DNA of 64,000 bases from Gordionus sp. m RMFG-2023 (GCF_954871325.1 NC_088775.1:86281561-86345560); one strand, 5' to 3'. Positions 32,793 through 45,039 are shown, counted from the first letter of the stretch. Notes: a model not told the origin generated them from the sequence alone. A program made the numbers and translations.

Positions 32793-34005
32793 TCATTTAT
32801 TTTGACCCGCTCAAAATTCGACCCGAGCTCAATCATGATGTAAACGTTTCTAATAAAGTAAATAAATATATATCTTTTATTTTGAATGGGTTAAAATAAA
32901 TTAGAAAATTAAATTATAGTTTTTGGCAGATGGATAAATCAGAAGCTATGGAAGTGACAATTGTCATAATTGTTATTTATAAACTTTCTGAATTTTGAAG
33001 CAAATACCATGTTTAATTAAAATTTCAGTGAAGATGTGCCATAGAAAAATGACAATTGTCATAATCGTTATTTTTAAAGTTAGTTAATCTTTTTTGAAAC
33101 AATTGGGTCAAAATATTAATGGTAAAAATGTTGTAATAAAATTTTAGAGATGGACCATAGAAAATCGACAATTGTCATAATCATTATTTTTAAACTTAGC
33201 AAATAGGTCTATTAAATGTAAACATGTTGAAATAAAATTCTAGTGAAAAAACACCATATACTAGAGTTGTTTCCTTTTAAAATAAATTAAAATAAACTAT
33301 TGAAAATACTTTAGACGTATTTTTTAAATCTAAAAAAAATTCAAATGAATCTTATTGATGATTTTTCTTATATAAAAAAATTTCTATATTAAATTTAATA
33401 GATAGAGCGATTCCTTACTCAAATTATATTTTTTGATTATCACTCCTGACTTGGGGATGACAATATTTGAAATCTTAGTCATATTTTATATTTGGGGAAA
33501 TAGTGATGCACAAAAAATATTAAAAAAACTAATGAAGTATCGTAAGAAGTATTTAAGAGCATACTAATTATTTTAAAATAGCAGAGGTAACCCTTTTAAC
33601 AACACTGCTTTGAACCCTTGATAAATATAAAATTAACTTTCCACTTTGAACAAGTATATATACAAACAAGAATGATCGCATCCATGAAGATTTTTCCTCT
33701 AGGGTAATGAGGCAAACTAAATTTTTATTTTTCTTGTTTTACAATTTAAATTTTTGCTCATTTGATTTAGTTTTATATACAATAATGACCAGTGTCATCA
33801 TCTATGGTACAATTTAATTGAAAATTTAATTAACGTGTTTACAATTTATATTATTAACCATTTTCAATAAAAATTCAAAAAATTTAAAAAATAACGATTA
33901 TGACAATAATCATTACTATAATCTTGATTTACAATATTTAACTGTTTATAATTTTACTAATTTACGTCAAAAAAATATCAAAAAAATTAAATAACAATGA
34001 CAATG

Positions 34006-34022
34006 CCCCCCCCCCCACCCCC
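34006..34022 (+). repeat. poly-C tract
   Basis: A run of C's broken by one A. Similar G runs occur at about 55934-55945 and 60782-60797; they are rare non-AT simple repeats in this region and possible sites of sequencing error. Confidence 0.8.
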
Positions 34023-34429
34023 ATTAATAATATTATACAGTGAGTCAGAGCATTATAATTAAAGCTTTAAGTAACTTTCCCATTCATAATATTAATATCT
34101 ATTTAAATGTTATTTATTATTATATTTATATATTTATTGGAGTCAACCATAGTTTGATTTTGATCAAAATAAATGACCTAGATATTAGTTTAGGTGAGAA
34201 AAAGCAACCCAAACCTTATGTTGTCTTTTAAAAAATGACCTATTTTGGGTCGGATTGAAAAATATCACCATAAATTTGGGCAAAAGTAGTAATAAACAAC
34301 CCGATGTTTGAGACTAAGTTGAAAAAAAACCCAAACTTTGTGTTGGAGTGGAAAAAACCACCCAAAATTTGTGTCAGCTCTCTACGAGCCGACTCGGCTT
34401 AGCCGATTAACCATACTACTAACAAAAGA

Positions 34430-36990
34430 TTGAATGAGTCGAAAATATTTTATATGATTAAATGAAACATAATTTGCAAGTTTACATTCAACAATCAATA
34501 TAGGTAATGATTGTATGTTTGTTTATAATTCCGTTTTCTGTCAAGAATTACGGTAATTAATTTTTAAAATTTACCAATATAATTAATCACATTTTAATTT
34601 AGCCAGAGTTGCACTTGAAGTTAACACAATTAGAACAGCAAACTCAGAACCCCCGAGAGATGGTTTAGATTATGCTTTATTCAATATTAACTTATATTGA
34701 TATTTAAAACAAATACTCGAAAGGACTTAAATTTTGAATAATTTATGAAATCAAATTTTACCTAAATATAAGCTTTTAAAAATTATTACTGACCCCAAAT
34801 ACTTTATATAATTTATTTTTAAGCATTTAGAATATTTTCTAAAATGATTTTTATCCATATCGATTTATCACTTTTAAATTAATTTCTATGCATATGTTTT
34901 AAACTCAGATAAAGAGTGGAAGTGTGTTCCACCAAATAAAAATATCCATATACCGAATTTAAAGACTTTTTCCGTAAAATTTAATTTATATTAATTATTG
35001 CGTATATTTTTCATATAGATTAAAAAAATTCGAAGGTTTAAGGCCAGGCTTTCTGAAATTTATCGGGTAGGTATTCTACATAGATTGGAATACATTTATC
35101 ATCTATTAAAATCGTTTTAAGTAAATAATTTTAAATATAAATATTCCGAATCTATCTGGACTCCAAATCCCAATACGATATATATATAATAATATAATAT
35201 TAAATTCTTACTAGCTCCACACATACTAATCATGAATAAATTAATATCATAACATAATCAATACTCATAAAATTATGAGAAAAATCTGATTTAAAACCTA
35301 ATTTGTGTCAATAAATGTTTGTATATTTTATGAAAATAAAAAATATGGATTATAAAATCCTTTTAAATTTGACGCCAAAATATTATTTCAAATGTGAGAT
35401 CATCAATAGTTAATTTTTTTAAAGATTTTTTTTATGTATTGATGTCTACTAATAAAAGCAAAATTTGGACAATATTTAAGTTTGATCTGAATCTTGCCCG
35501 AACCCAAATTTTTTTAAAAAAATTTACCGGCTCTGCGCGGCCTAAATTTATTTAAATAATGAAATTAATTTTTTTAAAAAATTATAATTACAAAATAAAA
35601 GAAATAAGTCATATGGAGTTTAGTTTCTATAAATAAAATCAAATATTTTTATTTTACATAAAAAATTCAACTTAAAATTGATATATTGTATCTAAAAAAA
35701 ATTCCATAGCCCGACCTTACCCAAATTTTTTTATTAAAATTAGTCTATCCCTATCCCGAATCCGATTTTTTTTTTAAATTGACTAGGCACGCCCCTAAAC
35801 CCGTTTGGATCTGCCGGGTTCAGGCTGGGCCGGGCCTACTTTTGCAGATCTCTAATTTAAGAATTCTAATTATTAAATTTTTAAATGAGATTAAGTGGTT
35901 TTCTGACAACACGCGCCAGGATTTATTTAACCCTAGTCACCTCTATCTTTATCTAATGCTTATGCCGGATTTATTTAAAAAATATTAACATATAACATGA
36001 TATGGAATCATCATGATTGAAAAGTAATATATGTTAGTTCCAATTTAAAAATTCTAAATACATTTTGCATGTATTTATATGTAATAAAAATAAATAATAA
36101 AGATATAAGGATTGTGTACATTGGACCAACTACGCTTGGAGACCTATATATATGCCAGGGCACAAATTACATGGATTGCCAGCGTGTCTAAATTATATTT
36201 AAAAAAATTTTTTATTCACAATTACTTTAGCATAAATGTATTTCTTTCATAATATAATTTATATATAAATTCTTTTTTATCTTTATAATTCTTTGTAAAA
36301 TTAAAGATATATTAAAAATAGATAAATTATAATTTATATAAATAAAATTAAATGAATATTTTTTTAAATTTTTAAATGAAACTCGTAATCTTTAATATAA
36401 GGATAGTTGTTTATATAAAAATATGACAACGAATCTTTGCAGAAAAGACTTTTCGTTTATTTTAAAACCAACAGAAAACTGGTTAGCTTCAATAAATATA
36501 TATATGCATTATAATTTATAATAGATAAAAAACAGTTTACAACCAAAAACTTTTGTTTTGTTTTTAGATTTTAACAATTCACATTGTTCATATTGATTTG
36601 GCTTAAATATTTTTAATATTCATATAGGTAGTGTTCTTAATTTGCTTGGTCGTAAAATTTACGACCCAATTATGTCCTCAGGCCTGCTCTGAGCACAAAA
36701 CCGGAGTTCAGACCCGTGGTTTAGACCTATGGTTTAAACCCGGGATCAGATAAAAACTAAGTAAAAATAAATCTCATTTACTAATCTTAAATTAAATTTT
36801 ATTATACATTCTAATTATAAATAAAAGCTTTGTTTATTTTTTTATTATACATTAATCTCATTTTCTTACCATTTAAATATTTGTTTAATTAAGGTTTTCA
36901 ATTTAAATTATAATAAATTTAATAAAATATTTTATAATTTGATAGTTGGCATTTTACCCAGGATATGAGGTAATGTGACATAAAACAACT
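34430..36990. repeat. module part A, copy 2
   Basis: Blocks shared with 13900-16860 and 41440-43560 in the same order: TTTTCTGTCAAGAATTACGG, CCGAGAGATGGTTTAG, AAATTATTACTGA(C/T)CCCAAATA, TTTATCGGGTAGGTA, CATACTAATCATGAATAAATT, nested GGCCCG MITE, CGCCAGGATTTATTTAACC, GTACATTGGACCAACTACGC and CATGGATTGCCAGCGTGTC, then GATAGTTGGCATTTTACCC. The site CATAAAAC at 36979-36986 is the empty counterpart of the MITE at 43254. Minus-strand piece QFSVGFKINEKSFLQRFVVI (about 36478-36419) looks coding-like. Confidence 0.75.
35482..35854. mobile_element. GGCCCG-type hAT-like MITE, copy 2, 373 bp
   Basis: Same ends as 15085-15474 (right end read inward TAGAGATCTGCAAAAGTAGG). Flanks are ATTTAAGT (35474-35481) and ATTTAAGA (35855-35862), an almost perfect 8-bp duplication. 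It occupies the same position in module A as copy 3 at 42059-42418. Confidence 0.8.
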
Positions 36991-36999
36991 TAAAATAAA

Positions 37000-37539
37000 G
37001 TTTGCCCTAATAAATTATTATTAAATTTAATTCAATTTGATTCTTTCAGTTATTTGTTTCGAATATAAATTTCACATTATTCGATTAGATTATGCTAAAA
37101 CAATGAATATAAATTTAAAAAATTTTATAATATTATTGTAAAAATGTTAAACAACATTATTTTTCTTTATAAATTATTGCCAGGCCTTTTTACATATTTT
37201 TTTAAGAGGTAATTTACTACTCTTTGAAGAACCAATTTTACAAATAATTTTTTGAATACTTTTCGTCCTTAACATCCCTAACTCCTGATTTTTATACAAT
37301 TGAGAATAAAAATTCTAAAGGAATCTAAATAAATGTAACCATAAAAATTGGTATAGAACCACTGATGTTAGAATATGTAGTTGGAAATTGAATTTTGGAA
37401 TAAATAGTGAAAAGATGCTTATATATAGTTTATTCAATAATTGGTTTAAAAAATTTAATATAAATATAAAATATATAGGTCAGGTTCGAAGTTATCATAC
37501 CTTTTGATATACCGGTTCCTGTTCGAATTTCCCGAAATA
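37000..37539. other. spacer between module copies
   Basis: AT-rich. A short part (TTCTAAAGGAATCTAAATAAATG, first 20 bases, near 37312) recurs near 39390, so this is module sequence too, but no function is evident. Confidence 0.4.
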
Positions 37540-39065
37540 TATTACCCCAGCTAATCTCAAATATCTTTAATTAAAAGTCATAAAACATTATATATTACAA
37601 TAATAGAGGTTAATTTTACATAATTTAAATAAAGTGAAGGCAAAAAAAATAAATTTATACTATAAAATTATTTTACATAAAATTTGGATGTTCATTTGAA
37701 TTTTTATTAGGTTGCTTGTTTTAAATTAAAAATTGATGTCCTTTTTATAGTTTTTTTTGTTTAATTTTTTTTTCCTTTTAATAAATTTTATGTAAAAAGA
37801 TAATATTTGGTTTATTAAATTTTATAAAAAAAAAATATAAATAAGATCATAACAAAAAAACAATTAGCAATTTATTATTTTTATGAAGTTTCAAAATTCA
37901 ATGAAAATTCTCATATCCACATCATATTGTTTCTTTCACCATGTTGCCCTGGCATGTAAATCATTATAAAAATATTATAACCTAATATTTATTTTCATTA
38001 ATTAAATATAAGCGTCTATATCTATAAATAAAATTAAATATTTTTATACATAAATAAATTAAACATAAAATTGATATATTTTTAAAAAAAATCCAAAGCT
38101 CGACCCAGTACGAACCTTATTTTTTTTAGGTCGGGTTTAAGTCGGGCCCGCCCACTTTTGCAGATATCTAATTTAAGCATTCTAATTATTAATTTTTTAA
38201 ATAAGATTAAATGGTTTTACAACAGTCAGGATTTACTTAGTCCTAGTCTACCCTGTCTTTCTCTTATGGAGGATTGAAAATTTATTTGAAAAATAAATTA
38301 ACTTATAACATATGATATTCAATCATCATGATTGTAAAGTTATATATTTTAATATCACATCTATTACTCCAATTTAAAAATTATGACATACATTAAATAC
38401 AAGCATGTAATGTAATTATATGTATCATAAAAATAAAATAATAAAGATGTAAGGAGTGTGTACATTGGACCAACTACGCTTGGAGATCTACCATGCCAGG
38501 GAACCAAATACATGGATTGCTAGCGTGTCTAAATTATATTTTAAAAAAAAATTTTCACAAATACTTTAGCATCACTGCAATTTTTTCATAATTGAGAACA
38601 TATTCCTTTATTTACTTCTTTGTAAAATAAGTTTCTTAGTAAAATTAGAGATATATTAGAAAAATAGATAAATTAAAATTTATATAAATAAAAGTAAATG
38701 AACATTCTTAAATTTTTATGAAACTCGTAATCTATTATTATATGGATAGATTCTTTATTTAGAAAAATGACAACGAATCTTTTCAGAAAAGACCTTTTGT
38801 TTATATTGAATGCAACAGAAAACTGCTCAACTTCCAAAAATATTTATATGCATTATAATTTATAATAGCAAAAACCAACCACAAATTTTTGCTTTGTTTT
38901 TGGTTATTTATATAAGTGTCACATTATCCATATTGATTTGACTTAAATATTTTTAATAAACATATAATAGGTTTTCAATTTAAATTCTAATAAATTCAAT
39001 AAAATATTTTATAATTTGATAGTACACATTTTACCCGTGTGTGAAATAAAGCGACATAAAATAGC
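37540..39065. repeat. module parts F and A, copy 3, internally deleted
   Basis: F at 37540-38000 is followed directly by the right half of the GGCCCG MITE (about 38030-38172, ending GCAGATATCTA) and the right half of A (CCAGGATTTACTTAGTCC, GTACATTGGACCAACTACGC, CATGGATTGCTAGCGTGTC). The left half of A and any foldback element are missing. CATAAAAT at 39055-39062 is a second empty counterpart of the MITE insertion at 43254. Confidence 0.75.
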
Positions 39066-39590
39066 TTATTTAATTTTAAGAAGACTACATACCTTTTCAA
39101 CTAATCTTAACCTATAAAATTGCTAGAACTCCTGATAGCTATATCAACAAATAAGTCAAAGACATAACCATCTACTGCTAGGCAAAAGATATCCTGTAAA
39201 TAAAAGATCGCTTTATTTTTCATAGGGAAAATAGTTTGTCATCAGTTATGGTTTCGTGGTTTTGAAAATAAGGCAAAATCATGATTGCAGTAAGAAAAAA
39301 TTATTGTTTTCTGAATTGACCTGTTTGGGAAAATAAATTGGGTAAGTGCAGTAAATATTTTCTATTTCTATGAATCAAAACATAAAAATTCTTATGGAAT
39401 CTAAATAAATAACCCATAAAAATTTGTAAGGGAACACTGATAAAATAAGTAGATGTGAAAAAGATACATAGTTTATTCAAGAGAATTCGTTTAAAATTTT
39501 TATAAAAACATTCATAAATATATAAAATATTTAAGTCAGGGTCGAAGTGATTCTACCTTTTAAATATATACAGGTTATTGTTTGAATTTC
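39066..39590. other. spacer between module copies
   Basis: Shares a short stretch with 37300-37500 (AAATTCTTATGGAATCTAAA type). No gene recognised. Confidence 0.4.
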
Positions 39591-40050
39591 TCGAAATATA
39601 TTACACAGTTAATCTTAAATGTCAGAAAATATTATTAATACAATAATAAAGGTTAATTTTAATTTCAATAAAATAATAATTTATAAAAAATAAATATAAT
39701 GTAAAATTATTTTTTTCACTAAATTTAGATGTTCATTTGGATTTTTATTAGGTTGCTTGTTTTAAATTAAAAATTGATGCCTTTTATAGTTTTTTGTTTA
39801 AATTGCATGTAAAAAAAAATAATATTTGTTTTAATAATTTTCGCAAAAAAAAAATATAATATAAAATCACAAAAAAAAAACTAGCAATTTCTTATTTTTG
39901 CGAAGTTTCAAAATTTCATTGAAAATTCTCATATCATATTATTTCTTTCACCATGTTGCACTGGCATGTAAGTCAATATAAAATTATAGGTCCGACTGTT
40001 TTGTCATTACCAATTAAGTTTCATGTGATTTTAAATATTTTATAAAATAT
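39591..40050 (+). repeat. module part F, copy 4
   Basis: As 31950-32480, with ACCATGTTGCACTGGCATGT near 39950 and AACAATTAGTGTTGTT marking its junction with the following element, exactly as at 32480. Confidence 0.75.
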
Positions 40051-40053
40051 ATG

Positions 40054-41430
40054 AACAATTAGTGTTGTTAAAATGCCTCGAACTGCCATAACCGTTTTTT
40101 AGATTCGACTTGATCGGGTTGTTTTTCAAGATTGATCGTTTTTTCACTCGATGGAAAATATGGGTCGTTTTTTATGAATTTAACCAAGTGTTGGGGTCGT
40201 TTGTTTTGACCCGCTCAAAATTCGACCCGAGCTCACATTGTATGAATGTTATATTTCTAAATTTAGAAAATGCATATATATTTTTTTTGCATGTAAAAAA
40301 TAAAAAATATTTAAAATATAGTTTTTGGAATATGGATAAATCGACAATCATAATCTTTGTTTTTAAACTCTTTAAAAAATTTTTAGTAGCAAATGGGTAA
40401 AAATATTAATATTCCTGAATTTAAAAATAAAATTTATTATATTTATTAATAATAAAATCATGAATCCTGGACATAAAGGCCCCGGACAAAAATTATACAA
40501 TGAACATAAATATTCCTGGATAAAATGACATCGAACAAAAATACTCTCAAGCAAAAAATGACACCGGACAAAAATAAAAATTTTGATTTATAACAGGCTT
40601 AAAGCTAAATAGAGTAGTTCTGTATAAACAAGAAAGATATCGGCTGATTTGCAAATATCATTCAGATTTTACCGAATGCAGTGGGTTTAACGTTTAATTA
40701 TAAATATAATTAAAATTATATAAATAATTAATATTAACATCTTATTTTACCATAGAATGGTCGCACCTACTAAGATTCTTCCTCTAGAGTAATGAGGCAA
40801 ACTAATATTTTATTTTTCTTATTTTACAATTAAGTTTTTATCTATTATGACCATTGAAACTTTCAATGGTACATTTTTATTAAAAATTTAATTAACTTGT
40901 TTAACCATTTTCTTCAAAATATTTTGGAAGAATAATATGTCTATCATCACTTTTCTATGGTTTTTTTATCACTGAAATATTGATTTAAATTGTTTACAAT
41001 TTATGAAAAATTTAAAAATAATGATTTTGTCAATCTTCTATGGTTCATTTTAATTGAAATTTTAATCTAATTTATTTACAATTTAGATTTTTACCCATTT
41101 GATTCAAAAAAATTAAAAAAGTTTAAAAATAATGATTATGACATTTTGTCACTTATCTATGATACATCTTCACTAAATTTTAATTTAAGATATTCACTAT
41201 TTATATTTTTAATAATTTGCTTCAAAAAAGTTAAAACAAATAAATAGTGAGTCAGAGCATTATAATTAAAGGAAGCTTTAAGTAACTTTCCCATCCATGA
41301 TATTAATATTCAAATCTCATTATTATATTTATTGGAGTAAATCTTAGTAGTCGACTTTTGATTGGAGAAATGACGTAGATATAGGGTTAGGTGAAATATA
41401 ACGATCCAAACCTTAGGTCGTCTTTCGAAT
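40054..41430. mobile_element. foldback-like element, copy 2, eroded
   Basis: Left end TAGTGTTGTTAAAATGCC is well preserved, followed by GGGTCGTTTTTTATG motifs and one inverted-arm unit (about 40340-40400). The middle is part D (GACATAAAGGCCCCGGAC and CCTCTAGAGTAATGAGGC); the right arm (40840-41240) holds the opposite-orientation units. The right terminus has decayed beyond recognition. Its left junction in F is the same as in copy 1, so insertion predates the module duplication. Confidence 0.55.
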
Positions 41431-42058
41431 GACATAAATTTTTAGAACAATTTTTGAAATCAAATTTTACTTAAATAAGCTTTAAAAAATTATTACTGAT
41501 CCCAAATACATTATATAATTTATTTTTAAACGTATAGAATTTTTTTTTAAAATAATCTTCAACCAAAATTACTAAAAATTTTAAAAGTTTATGACAAGGC
41601 TAAATTTATCGGGTAGGTACTCAACATAGGTTGGATCGGAATAATTTATCATCAAATCAGATATTTAAAATATAAAAATCGTTTTAAGTAATAATTTAAA
41701 ATATAAAAATTCCGAATCTCTATGAATTCCATATCCCAATACAATATATTTATAAAAATATTATATTAACTTCTTTATTACTAACTCCAAACATACTAAT
41801 CATGAATAAATTAATATCTTAACACAATCAATACTCATATATTTATATTATAAAAGAGAAAAATCTGATGTAAAACTTAATTTATGTATAAATGTTTATA
41901 TATTTTAATAAATATTAAAAATATGGATTATAAAAATCTTTTAAATTTGACACCAAAATTTAGTTTCAAATGTGAGAATATCAAAGTTAATTATTTTAAA
42001 AGATATTTTTATCTATTGATATCTACTAATAAAAACAAAAGTAGTACAAAATTTAAGC

Positions 42059-42418
42059 TACATCTGCATCGGGCCTAATTTTTTAAGCCTTGTCCGAACC
42101 CAAACTCTTTTTTATTTATATTTTACTGGCCTTTCACGGCCTAAATTTATTTAAATGAAATTAATATTTTAAAAACATTATAATTACTCATAATAAGAGA
42201 TATATGTTATATGGCGTCTAGTTTCAATAAATAAAATCAAATATTTCTCAATATAAAATTCATAAGATATATTTAAAAATATATCTAAGGCCCGATCTGA
42301 CCCGGCCCGAAATTTTTAAAAAATATTAGGCCCGACCCAGCTCGAACTCAATTTTTTTTAAAAATTGGCCCGACACGAAGCTCGTTTGGGTCTTTCCGGG
42401 CCTATTTCCAGATCTATA
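42059..42418. mobile_element. GGCCCG-type hAT-like MITE, copy 3, 360 bp
   Basis: Left end TACATCTGCATCGGGCC, right end read inward TATAGATCTGGAAATAGGCC. Perfect 8-bp flanking repeats ATTTAAGC at 42051-42058 and 42419-42426. Subterminal GGCCCGAAAT and GCCCGACCC motifs as in the other copies. Confidence 0.85.
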
Positions 42419-43245
42419 ATTTAAGCATTATAATTATTAAATTTTTAAATGAGATCAGTGGTTTAACAACATTCGCCAGGATTTACTTAACCCGAGTCTC
42501 CCCTATCTTTATCTAATGTCTTAGCCGGGTTAAAATTTTATTTAAAAAAATTAACTTAAAACACTTATGATATTTCAAGATTGAAAAGTTATATAAGTTA
42601 ATACCATATCTTATTACTCCAATTTACAATGACATACATTAAATACAATTTGCATGTAATTATATTATATCATAAAAATAAAATAATAAAGATATAAGGA
42701 GTTTGTTTATTAGACCAACTACGCGTGGAGACATATATATACATGCAATGGCACCAATTGCATGGATTGCCAAAGTGTCTAAATTATATAAAATATTTTT
42801 TTCTATTAACAAATATTTTAGCATAAATGTATTACTTTCACAATTGAGAACATATTTTAAATAAATTCTTTTTCCTCATTCTAATTCTTTGTAAAATTAG
42901 AGAATAGATAATTACAAATAAAACTGGTAATCTATTAATATAAGGATTGATTGTTTATTTAAAAAAATGACAACGAATCTTTACAGAAAAAGACCTTTTC
43001 GTTTATTTTAAACCAACAGCAACTGGTTAACTTCATTATATATATATATATATGTATTATAATTTTACAATGGCAAAATAACCTCACAATCATAAACTTT
43101 TGTTTTAACAAAACTGTCACATAGTCCATATTTATTATATTTTTAATATACATATAATAAGTTTCAAATTTAAATTATAATAAATTCAATAAAATTTCTT
43201 ATAATTTGATAGTTGGCATTTTACCCCGGATATAAGATAAAGTGG

Positions 43246-43253
43246 CATAAAAT
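43246..43253. repeat. target-site duplication, left (CATAAAAT)
   Basis: Identical to 43478-43485 and to the single, uninterrupted CATAAAAT at 39055-39062. Confidence 0.95.
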
Positions 43254-43477
43254 TAGTGTTGTTAAATGGCTCATTTTGAGCCAATTTTTAAAAACGGCTA
43301 ACTCAATCTTTTATCAGGAAAAATATTATGCAAGCCTTAAGATTTTGTTCATAGGTGGCACAAAGGTTTATAACATCTATAAACGAAATCTCGAGGCTTA
43401 GACAATATTTTTCTGGCTAAAATATTGAGTTAGCCGTTTTTAAAAATCGGCTCAAATCGAGCCGTTTAACAACACTA
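43254..43477. mobile_element. hAT MITE, TAGTGTTGTTAAA family, 224 bp, well preserved
   Basis: Terminal inverted repeats of about 53 bp, starting TAGTGTTGTTAAA(T/C)GGCTC and containing TTTTTAAAAACGGCTAACTC, with three or so mismatches between the arms. Perfect 8-bp duplication CATAAAAT. Module copies at 36979 and 39055 show the site without insertion. The apparent frame at 43213-43401 is a shadow. It shares ends with the foldback-like elements and with relics near 47060-47110 and 47645-47690. Confidence 0.95.
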
Positions 43478-43560
43478 CATAAAATACCTTGTTTAATCTT
43501 AAATAAAGTCCACCTAACAAATTATTATTAAATTTGATTCTCAATTCGTTTCTTTTATTC

Positions 43561-44685
43561 TTTTTCAATATAAATAATATTTTTAGAAGAGTAGACTTCT
43601 CATTAATCGATAAGATATATCTATTTGTTAATACAAAAAAAAATTATTATATAATTGTAAAAGAGTAAAATAAATTACTAAAAAAAATACTATTATAAAA
43701 AATAGATAATAGGCTTAATGGAGCTGTGTATTATTAAAAAATTTGAACGTTCGAATAAATTCTGAAATTTTCAAAATATTTGCCTTGTGATAAAATTTGT
43801 AAAAATAATTATTAGCTTAAAGTGTTTTATTTTGAGCAGTTAAATGTTTATATTTTGAGCTAATACAAGTAATTAATACTCTAGCAAAGGAAGAATAAGT
43901 GGGCATACTCAATATCAAGGTAGTGAAAATTATTGGATTAAATATAGTGTATTTTTTACAGGGTTTCTCATTCAAAAAGAAAAAGGATTAAAAATTCATA
44001 TAAAAAAAATTAATTTTTTAATATATTTAAGACATGCTAGGTTGATATTTTATATATCAATTCTTATTAGTATTCTATTTTAAATTAAGTATATAAACCA
44101 TCATTTTGGAGTTCTTGCCTTGTCATCTCAATTCAGACATCTGGAAATTTGGGCTAGAATAGTCATATATTGTTAAAATTTAAAAAAATTGGCATAATTG
44201 TGACAGAAAACTTAACAATGATTTAACATCAAAACACTGGGCCAAGAGTTATCGCACTTTAAATATAAGTCCTATGGCTTAAATCCTATATTGTATCATA
44301 TATATAGAAATTTAATTTTAAGTTTAAAAAATTAACATTAAAACTAAAATCCTAAAAAAAATCCGACTATTTTTTGATTTTTTAATGTTATAAAGTCTTA
44401 ATTTGGAAGCATTATAAGGAATAACAATGATTTTGTAAAGAGTAATGAAGTAAAAACTAAGATAATAAAAGGTGAGTTAAATACACCCAACAATCTCTTC
44501 GTCAGTCTTCGGCCTTTAAAAAATTATTTCTTCAATTTAATATTTTTAACCAGGCAACTCTGTGATTGAACGATATAGTTTATTTGCATCATCGGAAATA
44601 TATTTTTATTGAAAACAAATTTTTTATTTGTCAAAATAATCTTTCAAAATTTAATCTTCTTTATTCAAAATTATAGAACAAAATA
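43561..44685. other. AT-rich spacer
   Basis: No gene, array or terminal structure recognised. Confidence 0.5.
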
Positions 44686-44922
44686 ATGCCTTTTAACCCA
44701 TATAAAATTCTTAATTCTTCTGTTGCTGACATCTTTACAAAGGTTTGGACATCAATTAGCGATATTACGAGGCAGAAATATTTCTTGGGATCTATAAATT
44801 TTTTAAATCATCATACGTTTCCCTTCTTAAAAGTCATAAATAACAAATATTTTAAGAGAATATCTAATATATATCTTCCCTGGAAGTCTTTTATGAATCA
44901 CGAATCCGTAGAAAACAATTAA
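44686..44922 (+). CDS. 78-codon hypothetical frame
   Basis: Open from ATG at 44686, reading MPFNPYKILNSSVADIFTKV and ending KSFMNHESVENN. Its composition is less AT-skewed at second codon positions than random frames here, and ordinary hydrophobic and aromatic spacing gives it a protein-like look. No domain is recognised and no promoter or intron signals support it. It precedes a Ty3/Gypsy fossil by about 100 bp, so it could be part of that relic's surroundings, a captured host fragment, or chance. Confidence 0.3.
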   Translation: MPFNPYKILNSSVADIFTKVWTSISDITRQKYFLGSINFLNHHTFPFLKVINNKYFKRISNIYLPWKSFMNHESVENN

Positions 44923-45039
44923 GAATTTCGGAGAAATTGTTTTTACTTTATATTATTATTTAAGCGACTTTCAGATGCTTATTATTAAATTTTAATGATA
45001 AAGAGTCACAAAAATATCTTGAAATCAATAAACATAGAT

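Larger units (their letters stand above)
32490..34425. mobile_element. foldback-like element, copy 1, eroded
   Basis: The left end (TGTTGTTGAAACGC) and right end (read inward: TAGTATGGTTAATCGGCTAA) are degenerate forms of the TAGTGTTGTT..GGCT termini seen at 43254 and 49311. Inside the left end lie GGGTCGTTTT motifs and then units with GACAATTGTCATAATCGTTA (about 32955, 33045, 33165) in one orientation; on the right lie similar units in the opposite orientation and AAACCCAAACTTTG motifs. Part D sequence fills the middle. No transposase. Confidence 0.6.
41440..43560. repeat. module part A, copy 4
   Basis: Same order of blocks as 34430-36990: TTATTACTGATCCCAAATA, TTTATCGGGTAGGTAC, CATACTAATCATGAATAAATT, nested GGCCCG MITE, CGCCAGGATTTACTTAACC, AGACCAACTACGC, CATGGATTGCCAAAGTGTC, GATAGTTGGCATTTTACCC. 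Carries a second, younger MITE at 43254-43477. Confidence 0.8.

Noticed and set aside
34006-34022. Poly-C and poly-G tracts as functional elements (G-quadruplex or similar)
   Set aside because: Homopolymer runs without the spaced G-run pattern; likely simple slippage or sequencing uncertainty.
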